Source: an uncultured Bacteroides sp.
GTDB lineage: Bacteria > Bacteroidota > Bacteroidia > Bacteroidales > Bacteroidaceae
Reading direction: 5' to 3'
Assembly: GCF_963677715.1 (NCBI RefSeq)
Contig: NZ_OY782493.1
Coordinates: 1-64,000 of the forward strand
Length of the DNA: 64,000 nucleotides
The translations under genes and the position numbers were made by a program. Below the pieces are notes generated by a model that worked only from the letters and a program-made list of their open reading frames with translations, was not told where the DNA came from and did not search any database. This document shows, piece by piece, positions 27,896-38,108 of the stretch (positions are counted from its first letter, which is position 1; each line of letters opens with the position of its first letter).

Positions 27896-29848
27896 ATGAA
27901 AAACAGTTTTAAAAGTATCATTTTTGCATTGACGACTATTTTGTTTGTTCAGTGCTCACCTAAACACGTTGCATTTAAGTGGAAATTTGATGAAACGAAA
28001 GAAGTTTCGGGGCAGAAGTTTGCGCTTAAAGCTATTAATCCTGATTTACCACGCGATTGGGATAAGTATAATTTTGTTGTGCTGGAGTACAAAATAAGTA
28101 CAGCTCAACGTTTTCAATTAGGATTTACCACAAATAGTGGCTATAATGAATTACGTATAATGAGCTATGTACCTAATGCTTGGAATAAACTGGCCATTCC
28201 TTTGAAATATTTCACAGAACTGCCCGATGCAGCTGTTGATCTGGCTGCAACGTTTAACCACGCCCGTTATACGGGGTGGATTAATTTAGGTGGCAAGCGG
28301 GGACCGCTTCAGGGAGTAGATTCAATAGGTGTACGTATGCGTGTTCCTATAGGGGAACCGACAATAGAAATTCGTTCTGTAACTTTATCAGTGGAAGATC
28401 CCGGAGATAAATATATGGAAAACAAGGTAGCGGTAGATGAATTTGGACAATCTAATCTGGTTGATTATGCAGATAAAGCTAAATCGTTGAATCAATTGCA
28501 AAAAGAATGGACAGTTGAAGAAAACGAGAAAGTTAATGTGGATGCTTATAATTATTCCCAGTTTGGAGGATATAAGCAGAAACAAGTGAAGGCTACAGGC
28601 TTTTTCCGTACTGAGAATATTGATGGGCGTTGGTGGTTTGTAGATCCTGAAGGATATCTATTCCTTTCTGTAGGTGTAGATTGTGTAAATACGGGCAATG
28701 GCGGTAATGTTAGAGACCTTGATAAGCGAGAAGGCATGTTTAAGGAACTTCCCCCTGTCGATTTGATTGCAAAATATGGGCAACAAGGGAGAAGAGGGGT
28801 TAATTCTACTTCTTTTGGACTTTGGAATCTTTACCGTAGATACGGAGAACAGTTCCCTGAAAAGTCCAGAGAAATGGTTATTAAACGCATGGATAAATGG
28901 GGACTGAATACAATTGGGAATTGGTCTAGCGGTGATATAATGAAAATGAATAAGAAGGCGTTTATGATTCCTTTACGTGGAATAGGTATTGAGCATGACT
29001 TGATGGGATTGTGTGATATATATGATCCGAATTTCCAATCATCACTTGATACAACTCTTAAAGAGTTTGTAGAACCTTATAAAAATAATCCTTGGCTTAT
29101 GGGTTATTTTATTGGCAATGAACCTGCATGGTTAGGCGAAGAAGTTCGTTTATGTGAATTGATATTACAAGGAAAGGATAGGCCAATTAAGGATGAACTA
29201 AAGAAATATCTGGATCAGAAAGGGGATACTCCCGAGAATCGCAAAGAATTTATCCTTTCGACATTTAATAAATTCTTAATTGCTTCTAATAAAACTTTGA
29301 AAAAATACGATCCGAATCATTTAAATATGGGTATTCGTTTTGGTAATATTTCTGTTTTAGATGAAGAGATACTAAAAATATGTAGTGGTGCATTTGATGT
29401 ATTGAGTTTTAATTGCTATGATTTATACCCTAATCCTCAAATGATGGATAGGGCTTTGGCTATTACTCATTTGCCTATGATAATTGGAGAATATCATTTT
29501 GGTACAGTCGATCGTGGTATGGCTCAGTCATTGTGGCAGGTAAATTCGCAGAAAGAGCGCGGGGTTGCCTATCGATATTATACTGAAAAAGCTTATTCTC
29601 ATCCTGGGCTAATAGGTACGGCGTATTTTCAATGGAGTGATGAAGATCTTACAGGTCGTGGAGATGGTGAAAATTATAATTGTGGCTTAGTGGATGTTAC
29701 TGATCGTCCGTATAAAGATCAGGTTGAGGCTATGATGGAGACGGCAAAACGTCTGTATGATATTCATGCAGGTAAACTGCTACCTGTTATACGGCCACCG
29801 GTAAGGGCTCGTGGGCATGAGGCAATACCAGATTTATGGAATAAATAG
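27896..29848 (+). CDS. Agarase-like (GH50-type) glycoside hydrolase lipoprotein
   Basis: 650-residue lipoprotein (lipobox FVQC, C20). An N-terminal beta-sandwich of about 170 residues is followed from about 235 by a (beta/alpha)8 hydrolase beginning NIDGRWWFVDPEGYLFLSVG, typical of GH50/agarase-like families. The acid/base Glu is seen in YFIGNEPAWLG (about 415) and the nucleophile Glu in PMIIGEYHFGTVDRG (about 540). The retaining clan GH-A arrangement is therefore intact. It closes the PUL and is followed by two hairpins. Agar specificity is not implied; Bacteroides proteins of this type act on various beta-galactosidic or related chains. Confidence 0.7.
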   Translation: MKNSFKSIIFALTTILFVQCSPKHVAFKWKFDETKEVSGQKFALKAINPDLPRDWDKYNFVVLEYKISTAQRFQLGFTTNSGYNELRIMSYVPNAWNKLAIPLKYFTELPDAAVDLAATFNHARYTGWINLGGKRGPLQGVDSIGVRMRVPIGEPTIEIRSVTLSVEDPGDKYMENKVAVDEFGQSNLVDYADKAKSLNQLQKEWTVEENEKVNVDAYNYSQFGGYKQKQVKATGFFRTENIDGRWWFVDPEGYLFLSVGVDCVNTGNGGNVRDLDKREGMFKELPPVDLIAKYGQQGRRGVNSTSFGLWNLYRRYGEQFPEKSREMVIKRMDKWGLNTIGNWSSGDIMKMNKKAFMIPLRGIGIEHDLMGLCDIYDPNFQSSLDTTLKEFVEPYKNNPWLMGYFIGNEPAWLGEEVRLCELILQGKDRPIKDELKKYLDQKGDTPENRKEFILSTFNKFLIASNKTLKKYDPNHLNMGIRFGNISVLDEEILKICSGAFDVLSFNCYDLYPNPQMMDRALAITHLPMIIGEYHFGTVDRGMAQSLWQVNSQKERGVAYRYYTEKAYSHPGLIGTAYFQWSDEDLTGRGDGENYNCGLVDVTDRPYKDQVEAMMETAKRLYDIHAGKLLPVIRPPVRARGHEAIPDLWNK

Positions 29849-29873
29849 ATAAAATAAAAATTGCTATTTTATG

Positions 29874-29926
29874 CATAAAGGCGTGGGAGATTGTGTTTTA
29901 GGAATTTGTCATGCCTTTATGTTTTT
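29874..29926 (+). terminator. Terminator after the PUL
   Basis: cataaaggcgtg and catgcctttatg pair over a 24-base loop with one weak pair, followed by five T. Confidence 0.6.
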
Positions 29927-29970
29927 GAATAATGTATTTGTTTATCTTAATATGAGACCTCGTTATAATA

Positions 29971-29993
29971 ACAGCTGTTAGCTGTGTTTTTTT
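29971..29993 (+). terminator. Second terminator after the PUL
   Basis: acagct-gtt-agctgt hairpin followed by G and seven T. It backs up the previous terminator before the convergent gene at 30061. Confidence 0.6.
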
Positions 29994-30060
29994 GAAAGAA
30001 AAGTTTAATAATAATTGATTTTAAGAATCGAAGGATACTGATATTCTACTATGTATTAAA

Positions 30061-30507
30061 TTAATTGTCTAAAAGTTCTTTTAAAAAGTTATCTAGTTCT
30101 TCGTCAAGTCCTTTAAGTAGTTCTGTATTAACGAGTAAGGTATCGTCATCGACGAGAAGCAATTCAGCTAAAGTTTCCTTTTCTTCATCTACAAGTACGA
30201 ATGAATAAGGAAGTAATATTGTGAGTTTGTCAAAATCACCTCTCTCTTTCATTCTACAAACCAAAGTGCGAAGAACTCGCTCGGTATGTTCATTAAAGTC
30301 ATCATTTTCATAGGACATCCATTCGTCAATGGAAACACAAGCTAACTCTTCATCTTCATCATCGAATATAATTAGTTCACCGGAGTTTTGATTTGGCTGG
30401 AAATGAATATCTGTTACGATAGTTTGTTCGCAATTACATGCATATTTACTAACTGCTTTTTGGATAGCAGATTCGATTAAGGATTGCGATTGTTGACTTA
30501 GCTTCAT
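30061..30507 (-). CDS. Conserved hypothetical acidic protein
   Basis: 148 residues, cytosolic, no signal peptide or membrane segment. Strongly acidic (DDEDEEL, DEELDNFLKELLDN). Starts MKLSQQSQSLIESAIQKAVS and contains YACNCEQTIVTDIHFQPNQN and then a CRMKERGDFDKLTILLPYSF segment. I do not recognise a functional family. The frame is intact, has its own -7 box 26 bases before the ATG and ends 61 bases before the next gene's terminator region, so it is very likely a real single gene. Confidence 0.7.
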   Translation of the reverse strand: MKLSQQSQSLIESAIQKAVSKYACNCEQTIVTDIHFQPNQNSGELIIFDDEDEELACVSIDEWMSYENDDFNEHTERVLRTLVCRMKERGDFDKLTILLPYSFVLVDEEKETLAELLLVDDDTLLVNTELLKGLDEELDNFLKELLDN

Positions 30508-30532
30508 GACAGGTCTTTATTTTATTCAGTTT

Positions 30533-30540
30533 CAAAGGTA
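30533..30540 (-). promoter_or_regulatory. -7 box of the acidic hypothetical gene
   Basis: TACCTTTG on the minus strand, 26 bases upstream of the ATG at 30507. Confidence 0.5.
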
Positions 30541-30571
30541 TGAAAAAAATAAATGTACCTGCATTATTTCT

Positions 30572-31675
30572 TTAAAAATCATTATTAAATCTATTCATTT
30601 GCATATTTAGTTTGGGTAGATTGATTTTTCGTTCCTGCAGTTCCCCTACATAAAGACTAATAATGAAGTAATTAGGCATGTAATCAGCATTTAAGTTTGC
30701 TTTCATTTTCTTATCAACATTTTCTATCTTTCTAGCTGATTTTTGTGCTTTCAAAGCCCATTTTTCGGCCTCTTCTATGCTATCATTCATCTCGTAATAC
30801 AAAGCAATATTGAGAGCCGAGCGCATTTGCTGTTTTTCGTTCTTTGACTGATAAGCGTGTTCCCATAAAGGTAAAGCTTTATTCCATGCTTTTTCGCGAA
30901 CATAGATAGCGGCATCTCTCATTTCTATTGAACCGCTGATGTAAACGAATCGATTTGCTGTTTTCCAGTAAGGAGCAAGATATTTCACCGGAATGGTTCC
31001 CGCAAATTCAGAGGATGCTTTGATTAATTCTTCATCACTAATCATACGGTTGCGTACCTGTGATTCAGAAGCACCTGTTTCTTCCCAAAAGATACTGTCA
31101 GAAGTGCTGACCGTTACCATAGGGCCATTCCTTTTGGGCAGGTAAATCTTTACGGTAGGGTAAACTTTGGCATCTGTTGTGCCTTGAAATAAATTCCATT
31201 CGGGTAAAAAATGAATCGCCTTTGTCGCTTTAACCTGTATGTTTTCGAGAGAGATAATGAAATCGACATCCAAATCCTTTGTTAGCTTTTGTACTTCTTC
31301 TTTGCTGAGAGTAGATTCACGTGGGAGAATATCGCTAGAACGTAATGCCGAGTCGCAGATTACTACCTCATCAAAATATTTAGCATCAGACAATTCTTTG
31401 GCTAAAGATTCTGTGGTAATACTAGGCGTTCCGTTATAGTAGGTTACGGCATGACTCAGCTCATTTAGTATCGGCTTGTCATTTTTTGGAGATGAAACAA
31501 TCATCTTATTTTGTGGGGTGTCACTTACATTGTTAACAATGGCCACCCGTTTCAAAACTGAAGGGAAGCTAATGTTAGCTGGAACCATATAGTCTATTGA
31601 TAATTGCTCTATCGTTTGGCAGGAGCTTAAGACTATAATGAGGAGCAAAATATAGAAATACGGGTATCTTGTCAT
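30572..31675 (-). CDS. DUF6340 family lipoprotein
   Basis: 367-residue lipoprotein. Starting at ATG 31675 gives MTRYPYFYILLLIIVLSSC with lipobox (C19); the in-frame ATG 30 bases further upstream overlaps the -7 box and would put the signal off the N-terminus. The N-terminal part (IDYMVPANISFPSVLKRVAI, VNNVSD) and the TPR-like C-terminal helices (YVREKAWNKALPLWEHAYQS, ALNIALYYEMNDSIEEAEKW) fit DUF6340, a Bacteroidetes envelope family of unknown function. It is transcribed after secA but separated from it by a terminator. Confidence 0.75.
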   Translation of the reverse strand: MTRYPYFYILLLIIVLSSCQTIEQLSIDYMVPANISFPSVLKRVAIVNNVSDTPQNKMIVSSPKNDKPILNELSHAVTYYNGTPSITTESLAKELSDAKYFDEVVICDSALRSSDILPRESTLSKEEVQKLTKDLDVDFIISLENIQVKATKAIHFLPEWNLFQGTTDAKVYPTVKIYLPKRNGPMVTVSTSDSIFWEETGASESQVRNRMISDEELIKASSEFAGTIPVKYLAPYWKTANRFVYISGSIEMRDAAIYVREKAWNKALPLWEHAYQSKNEKQQMRSALNIALYYEMNDSIEEAEKWALKAQKSARKIENVDKKMKANLNADYMPNYFIISLYVGELQERKINLPKLNMQMNRFNNDF

Positions 31676-31702
31676 AGTTTTGCTTTTTCTTCTCTGATTT
31701 AG

Positions 31703-31710
31703 CAAAAATA
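31703..31710 (-). promoter_or_regulatory. -7 box of the DUF6340 gene
   Basis: TATTTTTG on the minus strand, 27 bases before ATG 31675. Confidence 0.45.
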
Positions 31711-31756
31711 CGGTTTTTATGATAATAGAAATGTTAAAAGTGACGAATCTTTCTAT

Positions 31757-31793
31757 AAAAAAATCCCCAGACAGGAATGTTTGGGGATTTTTT
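31757..31793 (-). terminator. secA terminator
   Basis: aaaaaatcccca and tggggatttttt pair over a 12-base loop; T-runs on both strands. It follows the secA stop on the minus strand. Confidence 0.85.
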
Positions 31794-31811
31794 GGATAGT
31801 ATACTTATTAT

Positions 31812-34800
31812 TTAGCTATTACGGCCGTGGCAATTTTTATATTTCTTTCCACTTCCACATGGACAAGGATCATTCCTCCCTACTGTCTTTTCTGCACGAA
31901 TAGGTTCACGTTTTACTTCACGCGTGTCTTGTTGCGCCGCAACTTGTTGATTAGGATCGCTCAAATCACGTTTTTCTTCACGATATTTGCTCATGTCTTG
32001 TCGTCTTTCGGGTGTTGCTTGGCGTAGCTGTTCAGGTTCTTGAACGGGTATCTGTCCTCGCATCAAAATGGAAATTGTTTGATTATTGATTTTGTTTACC
32101 ATTGTATCGAATAATGTTACAGACTCCAGTTTATATATTAGTAACGGATCTTTTTGTTCATAGCTGGCATTTTGGACAGAATGTTTCAATTCATCAAGTT
32201 CACGCAAGTTTTCTTTCCACGCATCGTCTATAACATGGAGAAGAATTGATTTTTCAAAGGCATTGACGACTTCTTTACATTCGCTATTGTACGCAGACTT
32301 TAGGTTGCATGAGATGTTATAGACTTTTTTCCCATCGGTAATCGGGATTAGAATATTCTCATACATATTTCCCTGATTTTCGTAGACTTGTTTGATTACA
32401 GGGAAAGCAATCTGGGCTAAGCGTTCTGTTTTGCGCTTAAAGTTGGCCATGGCAACATCGAAAGTTTTATTAGCGATATCTTCTTTTTTCACATTGCGGA
32501 ACTCTTCTTCAGAGAAAGGAGTTTCCATTGCCAATGTTTGAAGTAGTTCCATTTTGCATTCTTCATAGTCGAAACTTTCAACTGCAGAGGCACAACGATC
32601 CCAAATCATGTTGACAATATCCATACCGATTCGTTCGCCCATTAGTGCGTGGCGGCGTTTGGTGTATACAACTGTACGTTGCTTATTCATTACATCATCG
32701 TATTCAAGCAATCGTTTACGTATACCAAAGTTGTTTTCTTCTACCTTTTTCTGTGCACGTTCGATAGAATTAGAAATCATTTTATGTTCAATCATCTCTC
32801 CTTCTTGAAAGCCCAACCGGTCCATTACACTAGCTATTCGGTCAGAAGAGAAAAGTCGCATTAAATCATCTTCCAGTGAAATAAAGAAGACAGAAGATCC
32901 CGGATCTCCTTGGCGACCGGCACGACCACGTAACTGGCGATCTACACGACGAGATTCGTGACGCTCGGTTCCGATGATGGCGAGACCTCCTGCGTCTTTT
33001 ACCTCAGGACTGAGCTTGATATCTGTACCACGACCAGCCATGTTAGTTGCGATAGTTACAGTTCCTCTCAAACCTGCTTTTGCAACAATGTCGGCTTCTT
33101 TTTGGTGTAATTTAGCATTCAATACATTATGCTCAATCTTGCGCATAGTAAGCATTTTGCTAAGCATTTCGGATATTTCTACGGAAGTTGTTCCTACAAG
33201 TACTGGGCGTCCAGATTGAACTAATTGTTCAATTTCTTCAATGACTGCTTTGTATTTTTCACGTTTAGTTTTATATACACGATCGTTCATGTCAATGCGG
33301 GAAATAGGGCGATTAGTCGGAATCACTACAACATCTAATTTGTAGATATCCCAAAGTTCACCGGCTTCAGTCTCAGCAGTACCTGTCATACCTGATAATT
33401 TATGGTACATACGGAAATAGTTTTGCAAGGTAATGGTGGCGAAGGTCTGTGTAGCAGCTTCAACTTTCACACGCTCCTTAGCTTCAATTGCCTGATGCAA
33501 ACCATCTGAATAGCGCCTTCCTTCCATGATACGTCCGGTTTGCTCATCTACAATTTTAACTTGTCCGTCGATGACTACATATTCATCATCTTTTTCGAAC
33601 ATGGTATATGCCTTGAGCAATTGGTTGATAGTATGAACGCGTTCCGATTTAATGGCATAGTTGGCCATCATAGAATCTTTTTTCTCTAACTTTTGTTCCT
33701 CAGTCAGTCCATTTTCAGCTTCAAGTTCGGAGAGTTCCGATGTTATATCAGGCAGCAAAAACAGTGCGTGATCTTCGGAATTACCTGTAATTAGATCAAC
33801 GCCCAAATCTGTAAGATCGACACTATTTAATTTCTCGTCAATAACAAAGTAAAGCGGGTCTGTAGCCTCGTGCATACGTTTGTTATTTTGCTCCATGTAT
33901 GTCTCTTCTGTTTTCAGCATACCGGCTTTGATACCTTGTTCACTAAGATATTTAATAAGCGCTTTATTTTTTGGCAGTGCTTTATGACTACGGAATAGAG
34001 CCAGAAAACCTTCTTCTTGATCTTTTTTATTTTCTGAAGGAATTAGCTTTTTGGCGTCAGTAAGATATTTTGTGGCGAGAATCTTTTGGGCATCGACCAA
34101 TTTTTCTACTAATGGTCGTAACGAATCAAATAGTTGATCTTCCCCTTTAGGAATTGGACCGGAAATAATAAGGGGGGTACGGGCATCATCGATTAAAACA
34201 GAATCGACTTCATCTACTATAGCATAATTATGCTCTCTTTGTACAAGATCTTTGGGGCTAATAGCCATGTTATCACGAAGATAATCGAAACCAAATTCAT
34301 TGTTGGTTCCGAATGTGATGTCGGCTAAATAGGCCTTGCGGCGGGCATCAGAGTTAGGCTGATGTTTGTCAATGCAGTCAACGCTTAGTCCATGGAATTC
34401 ATAAAGAGGCCCCATCCATTCCGAATCTCGTTTTGAAAGGTAGTCATTTACAGTAATTAAATGTACTCCGTTTCCTGTTAGAGCATTAAGGAAAACAGGT
34501 AGGGTAGCTACCAATGTCTTACCTTCACCTGTAGCCATTTCGGCAATCTTGCCTTTATGGAGAACGACGCCACCAAATAGCTGAACGTCATAATGTATCA
34601 TGTTCCATGTTATTTCGGTACCTCCGGCCATCCAGTGGTTCTGATAAATCGCTTTTTCTCCTTCGATGCGTACAAAATCTTTGGTAGCTGCTAATGTGCG
34701 ATCAAAATCGTTGGCAGTAACAATTATTTTTTCGTTTTCCGTAAAGCGCTTGGCTGTTTCTTTTACGATGGAAAAGGCAACGGGTAAAACCTCATCTAAT

Positions 34801-35105
34801 GCTTTTTCATATATTTCTAGAATATCTTTTTCTAACTTATCGATTTGAGTAAAATGATCTTCGCGAAATTCCAGATCTAATGTTTCGATCTCTGTTTTTA
34901 AATTTTCTATCTTGGTTCGTTCGTTGCTTGCAGAATTGTATATATATTCTTTAAGCTCTGTCGTTTTGTTGCGGAGAGCGTCGTTGTTTAATTGGGCTAT
35001 TTCCGGATAAACGGCTTTTATCTTATCTACCCATGGCTGAATGTCTTTCATATCTCGCGAAGACTTGTTGCCAATAAGTTTGCCTAAAAATTCATTGAAT
35101 CCCAT
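31812..35105 (-). CDS. secA: SecA, preprotein translocase motor ATPase
   Basis: Drives protein export through SecYEG. The 1097-residue protein has the Bacteroidetes-size insertions in the preprotein region. Walker [15 protein letters not shown] (about 186), DEAD-type box [21 protein letters not shown], the second helicase half [12 protein letters not shown] and [16 protein letters not shown], and the C-terminal zinc finger [17 protein letters not shown] are all intact. It stands alone between a -7 box and a terminator. Its partner secG lies at 53686 in this window. Confidence 0.97.
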   Translation of the reverse strand: MGFNEFLGKLIGNKSSRDMKDIQPWVDKIKAVYPEIAQLNNDALRNKTTELKEYIYNSASNERTKIENLKTEIETLDLEFREDHFTQIDKLEKDILEIYEKALDEVLPVAFSIVKETAKRFTENEKIIVTANDFDRTLAATKDFVRIEGEKAIYQNHWMAGGTEITWNMIHYDVQLFGGVVLHKGKIAEMATGEGKTLVATLPVFLNALTGNGVHLITVNDYLSKRDSEWMGPLYEFHGLSVDCIDKHQPNSDARRKAYLADITFGTNNEFGFDYLRDNMAISPKDLVQREHNYAIVDEVDSVLIDDARTPLIISGPIPKGEDQLFDSLRPLVEKLVDAQKILATKYLTDAKKLIPSENKKDQEEGFLALFRSHKALPKNKALIKYLSEQGIKAGMLKTEETYMEQNNKRMHEATDPLYFVIDEKLNSVDLTDLGVDLITGNSEDHALFLLPDITSELSELEAENGLTEEQKLEKKDSMMANYAIKSERVHTINQLLKAYTMFEKDDEYVVIDGQVKIVDEQTGRIMEGRRYSDGLHQAIEAKERVKVEAATQTFATITLQNYFRMYHKLSGMTGTAETEAGELWDIYKLDVVVIPTNRPISRIDMNDRVYKTKREKYKAVIEEIEQLVQSGRPVLVGTTSVEISEMLSKMLTMRKIEHNVLNAKLHQKEADIVAKAGLRGTVTIATNMAGRGTDIKLSPEVKDAGGLAIIGTERHESRRVDRQLRGRAGRQGDPGSSVFFISLEDDLMRLFSSDRIASVMDRLGFQEGEMIEHKMISNSIERAQKKVEENNFGIRKRLLEYDDVMNKQRTVVYTKRRHALMGERIGMDIVNMIWDRCASAVESFDYEECKMELLQTLAMETPFSEEEFRNVKKEDIANKTFDVAMANFKRKTERLAQIAFPVIKQVYENQGNMYENILIPITDGKKVYNISCNLKSAYNSECKEVVNAFEKSILLHVIDDAWKENLRELDELKHSVQNASYEQKDPLLIYKLESVTLFDTMVNKINNQTISILMRGQIPVQEPEQLRQATPERRQDMSKYREEKRDLSDPNQQVAAQQDTREVKREPIRAEKTVGRNDPCPCGSGKKYKNCHGRNS

Positions 35106-35151
35106 TCTTTTTATGTATTGTTTAATTATTTACTTAAGAATTTTATATGCG

Positions 35152-35159
35152 CAAAGTTA
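35152..35159 (-). promoter_or_regulatory. -7 box of secA
   Basis: TAACTTTG on the minus strand, 46 bases before the secA ATG, leaving an untranslated leader of about 40 bases. Confidence 0.5.
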
Positions 35160-35212
35160 CACTAAAATGCTGATTTATTTGCACTTTGATGCCTCTTTTT
35201 TAGGAGTATTCT

Positions 35213-36790
35213 TTACCGAAGGTCGGTAATAGGTGCGATACTGCAAGCGTTAGGAGCTCGTATTCTAATGACGTGGGTCAGGGTGGGGGCTACCTGATCA
35301 ATTGTGATCGGAGTATTAATAATTGCTGGTTTTATAGACGCTCCCATAAAAATAAGAGGAGTGGGAATGTGTGCTGTGCGCACTACTCTGTTTGTTGTTG
35401 ATTGCTCTTGTACAATGGTCCAACCGGGAAGAATGTCTATTAATAAATCACCGGACCGTTTACGATTAAATGAATTTCTTATTTTATAGAGCTCAGGAGT
35501 CCACGCGCCTTGTAGTAAGCGATAGGAAGAATATACTTCGTTTACTCCACTGAATTGCATTAAGAAATCGGAAGCTTTTTCTTCAATATCTGAAAGGCTT
35601 AACTGTTTTTTCTCAATGAGCTTATGATTAAGATAAATTTGTTGATTATCGAAAGCTTCAACATATTGGCCTTCACCATAAGTAGCCATTAGATACATAT
35701 TTAGCAAGGCAGCGCAGCGATTTAAATAGAACTCACCTCCGGGTATTTGATATTTGTTTAAATCGGGTGCCTCAGGATCGGCATACCCCGTTGATGTAAT
35801 AAAGAAGAGGACATTTTGCAGACCTATTTTTTTGTCAATCAGATCAAGTAGGGTTGCTATGCTTTTATCCAACTTTACATAGGTGTCTTGCATTTCTAGT
35901 GGACATTCTTGAACGCTCTTATGGTCGTAGTTGCCTGCATAGTAAGTGAGCGATAATAAATCCACTATATCGTCTTTTCCGATGTTACTGTTGTTTAAAC
36001 ATTCTTCTGCTAATGAATTTACTTCATCGTTTACGAATGGACTGGTGATTAGCCTTCTATATTTGTTCTTTTTTGCTTCGTCAAATTTGTATTTGAAAGT
36101 TTCTTTCTCCCATTCGGAGGCCAGATATTTATAAGTTTCAACCGGTAGCGAAGGTGTCCAAATGATGTTTCCCATTCTGAAATCAATGGCTTTTCGATCA
36201 TTGTATTGGCTTACCCACCAGGGAAATTCGCTATAGTAGGTTGTCCCGGCCCATTTACCGGTATTATTGTTTAGCCAAAATGCACCATTACCGGCATGCC
36301 CTGCTGCAAAAATGGCAGTTTCGCGGAATGGAGAAATGGCATATACCAGACTTTTACCTTGTGTTGCTATTTTTAATTCATCGGCGATAGTGGAGGTAAG
36401 TAATTGTAACGGAGAAGTACTTTCATCCGTATAATTGCCCATGTACGCATCATCATCTACGCAATTTATAGGTCTAAGGGTAGATATATTAAGCCAATTA
36501 TCGGCTATAATCCCGTTTACGGAAGGGGATGCCCCGGTATATATCGCAGCTATGGCCGATGCACGGTCGGGGTTTATAAACGGAAATTCGGCATTGCGGT
36601 AAATCCGGCCTTCTCTCCATAATCGTTTAAAACCTCTATCGCCATACATTGCAGAAAATGCTTCCAAATAATCTGTACGTAATTGATCGATTGTTAGTCC
36701 CACTATTAATTTGGGGACAGATGGAACCGACTGGGCTTGTAGTCCGGTAAAAGTTAAGGCGGTTATTATAGAGGTTAATAGTCCTTTCAT
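35213..36790 (-). CDS. Alkaline-phosphatase-superfamily exported protein, probably non-catalytic
   Basis: 525 residues with signal peptide (MKGLLTSIITALTFTGLQAQ). The fold match to PafA-type phosphatases is clear: LIVGLTIDQLRTDYLEAF (D35), IYTGASPSVNGIIADNWLN (N98), AAGHAGNGAFWLNNNTGKW and DTYVKLDKSIATLLDLIDKK. Most active-site residues are missing. The nucleophile position before IYTG reads PDRASA without Thr, the KxR pair reads FRE, the STDYVGH-type metal site reads YYAGNYD, and the TADHG metal site reads TSTGYAD. So a folding or binding role is more likely than hydrolysis. It directly follows the DUF4105 gene with no gap. Confidence 0.75.
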   Translation of the reverse strand: MKGLLTSIITALTFTGLQAQSVPSVPKLIVGLTIDQLRTDYLEAFSAMYGDRGFKRLWREGRIYRNAEFPFINPDRASAIAAIYTGASPSVNGIIADNWLNISTLRPINCVDDDAYMGNYTDESTSPLQLLTSTIADELKIATQGKSLVYAISPFRETAIFAAGHAGNGAFWLNNNTGKWAGTTYYSEFPWWVSQYNDRKAIDFRMGNIIWTPSLPVETYKYLASEWEKETFKYKFDEAKKNKYRRLITSPFVNDEVNSLAEECLNNSNIGKDDIVDLLSLTYYAGNYDHKSVQECPLEMQDTYVKLDKSIATLLDLIDKKIGLQNVLFFITSTGYADPEAPDLNKYQIPGGEFYLNRCAALLNMYLMATYGEGQYVEAFDNQQIYLNHKLIEKKQLSLSDIEEKASDFLMQFSGVNEVYSSYRLLQGAWTPELYKIRNSFNRKRSGDLLIDILPGWTIVQEQSTTNRVVRTAHIPTPLIFMGASIKPAIINTPITIDQVAPTLTHVIRIRAPNACSIAPITDLR

Positions 36791-37975
36791 TTATTTTTTT
36801 TTGTAAGCTAGGATGAGATTGCTTGCTGAACGTATCAACAAACTTAGGGCCAAAGGTAATACAGCTAAATCAAATCTTTGAGGTATTACAGCCCAAAGCA
36901 ATATAAATAAAGTTAAAACCATGAAATTTAACAGATGGTATGCACTCATTCGCTTCTTTTTGGCCTCATATAATATAAATGGTAGGAATAGGAGGTGCAG
37001 TGGGTGAAAGATAAATAATAAATAATTAGGGCTAACAGCAGGGTGCTCAGAGCAGCAAGCCAAAAAGGCAATGATGCATCCGGCTATTCCTGCCAAAAAA
37101 AAGAGTAATAAATCAACTCCCCAAAGGATTTTCTTTTTCTTTAGGCCGTAGATGGTTATTCCACCGGTGATAATAAATAGTAGTAAAGATGTTTGTAATG
37201 GGGTAAAAAGATGGAAACGATTATTATCAAAAAGTTCAGCGTGATTTGGAATTAATGAAGTTGTTTTGACTACTAATTTTCTTGTGTTGCCATTTTTATC
37301 AATAATATTTGCTGAAGCGAAACTTTGTTGCAGATAGTCGGGGATAAACATCTTCTGGCGGGGGGTAATGGGCTTATCAGCTTTACTGCCCAAGCAGAAA
37401 TCGATTCCGAAACGTTCCCAAAGGTGTTGCTTAGTATATTCGTGAATTATATCGCGAAAAGATTGTGCTTTTTCTTTTTGGTTGTTATAATAAATTTCCC
37501 CGTTGATGCAATCCTCTATTTTGTCTCGTGGCCGGGTGGCACAGTTGTCGAAAAGAAAATTATATCTGTAAACCCTGTTCTCTGGGTAATAATTTATTTT
37601 TAGTAGTGTGAAGAGCTTTTCTTTTTCCTTGGCCGATAGATTAAGCATTTGCTGACTTACTCCCCGTTCGTAATATTCATACTCTTCAGCAAATTGGTTA
37701 TAATCAGTAGCTCCTAACTGATAGTCTGTTTCTCCTTTAATAAATCTCCAAATAAAGTTTGGGGTATTGAAACTGAACATCCCATAATTAAAAACAATGT
37801 CGGCTCCTGTACTAATATCTTTATAACGAATAGCGGTATGTCCGAAAAGAGAGTAAATTTCATTACCGGGAGAACATGTCAAAAGACTAATTTGAACAGA
37901 ATCATTCTGTAGGGCGAAAGATGGCTGACCATAAAGTAGTGTGGCAAAAAAGAGTATAATTGGTATCCTTTTCAT
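36791..37975 (-). CDS. DUF4105 membrane protein (Lnb N-terminal-like periplasmic domain)
   Basis: 394 residues. Signal peptide ([21 protein letters not shown]), a periplasmic domain with [20 protein letters not shown] and then the conserved [32 protein letters not shown] and [15 protein letters not shown] motifs of DUF4105, then about five membrane segments from residue 255 to the end. The conserved His and Cys (FGHTAIR, DNCATRP) resemble an NlpC/P60- or Lnb-like active site, suggesting a hydrolase or acyl-transfer role in the envelope; this is family inference. It is the first gene of a two-gene unit with the phosphatase-fold protein. Confidence 0.8.
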   Translation of the reverse strand: MKRIPIILFFATLLYGQPSFALQNDSVQISLLTCSPGNEIYSLFGHTAIRYKDISTGADIVFNYGMFSFNTPNFIWRFIKGETDYQLGATDYNQFAEEYEYYERGVSQQMLNLSAKEKEKLFTLLKINYYPENRVYRYNFLFDNCATRPRDKIEDCINGEIYYNNQKEKAQSFRDIIHEYTKQHLWERFGIDFCLGSKADKPITPRQKMFIPDYLQQSFASANIIDKNGNTRKLVVKTTSLIPNHAELFDNNRFHLFTPLQTSLLLFIITGGITIYGLKKKKILWGVDLLLFFLAGIAGCIIAFLACCSEHPAVSPNYLLFIFHPLHLLFLPFILYEAKKKRMSAYHLLNFMVLTLFILLWAVIPQRFDLAVLPLALSLLIRSASNLILAYKKK

Positions 37976-37998
37976 CGTTGTACAATTGTTATTTAATG

Positions 37999-38006
37999 CA
38001 AAAGTA
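37999..38006 (-). promoter_or_regulatory. -7 box of the DUF4105 operon
   Basis: TACTTTTG on the minus strand, 24 bases before the ATG at 37975. Confidence 0.5.
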
Positions 38007-38108
38007 CTTTTATTTGCTAATTATATGTTTTTTGCAAGTGCTTTTTTTCTTCTATGTACAATTGTTATGTTTTTTTTGAGTTACTTTGCAAGCCCAAAAC
38101 ATATAAGA

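Noticed and set aside
37941-38108. Longer coaX start giving a hydrophobic N-terminal extension
   Set aside because: CoaX begins at the DIGNT motif in the family, and the extension overlaps the divergent DUF4105 gene and its promoter.
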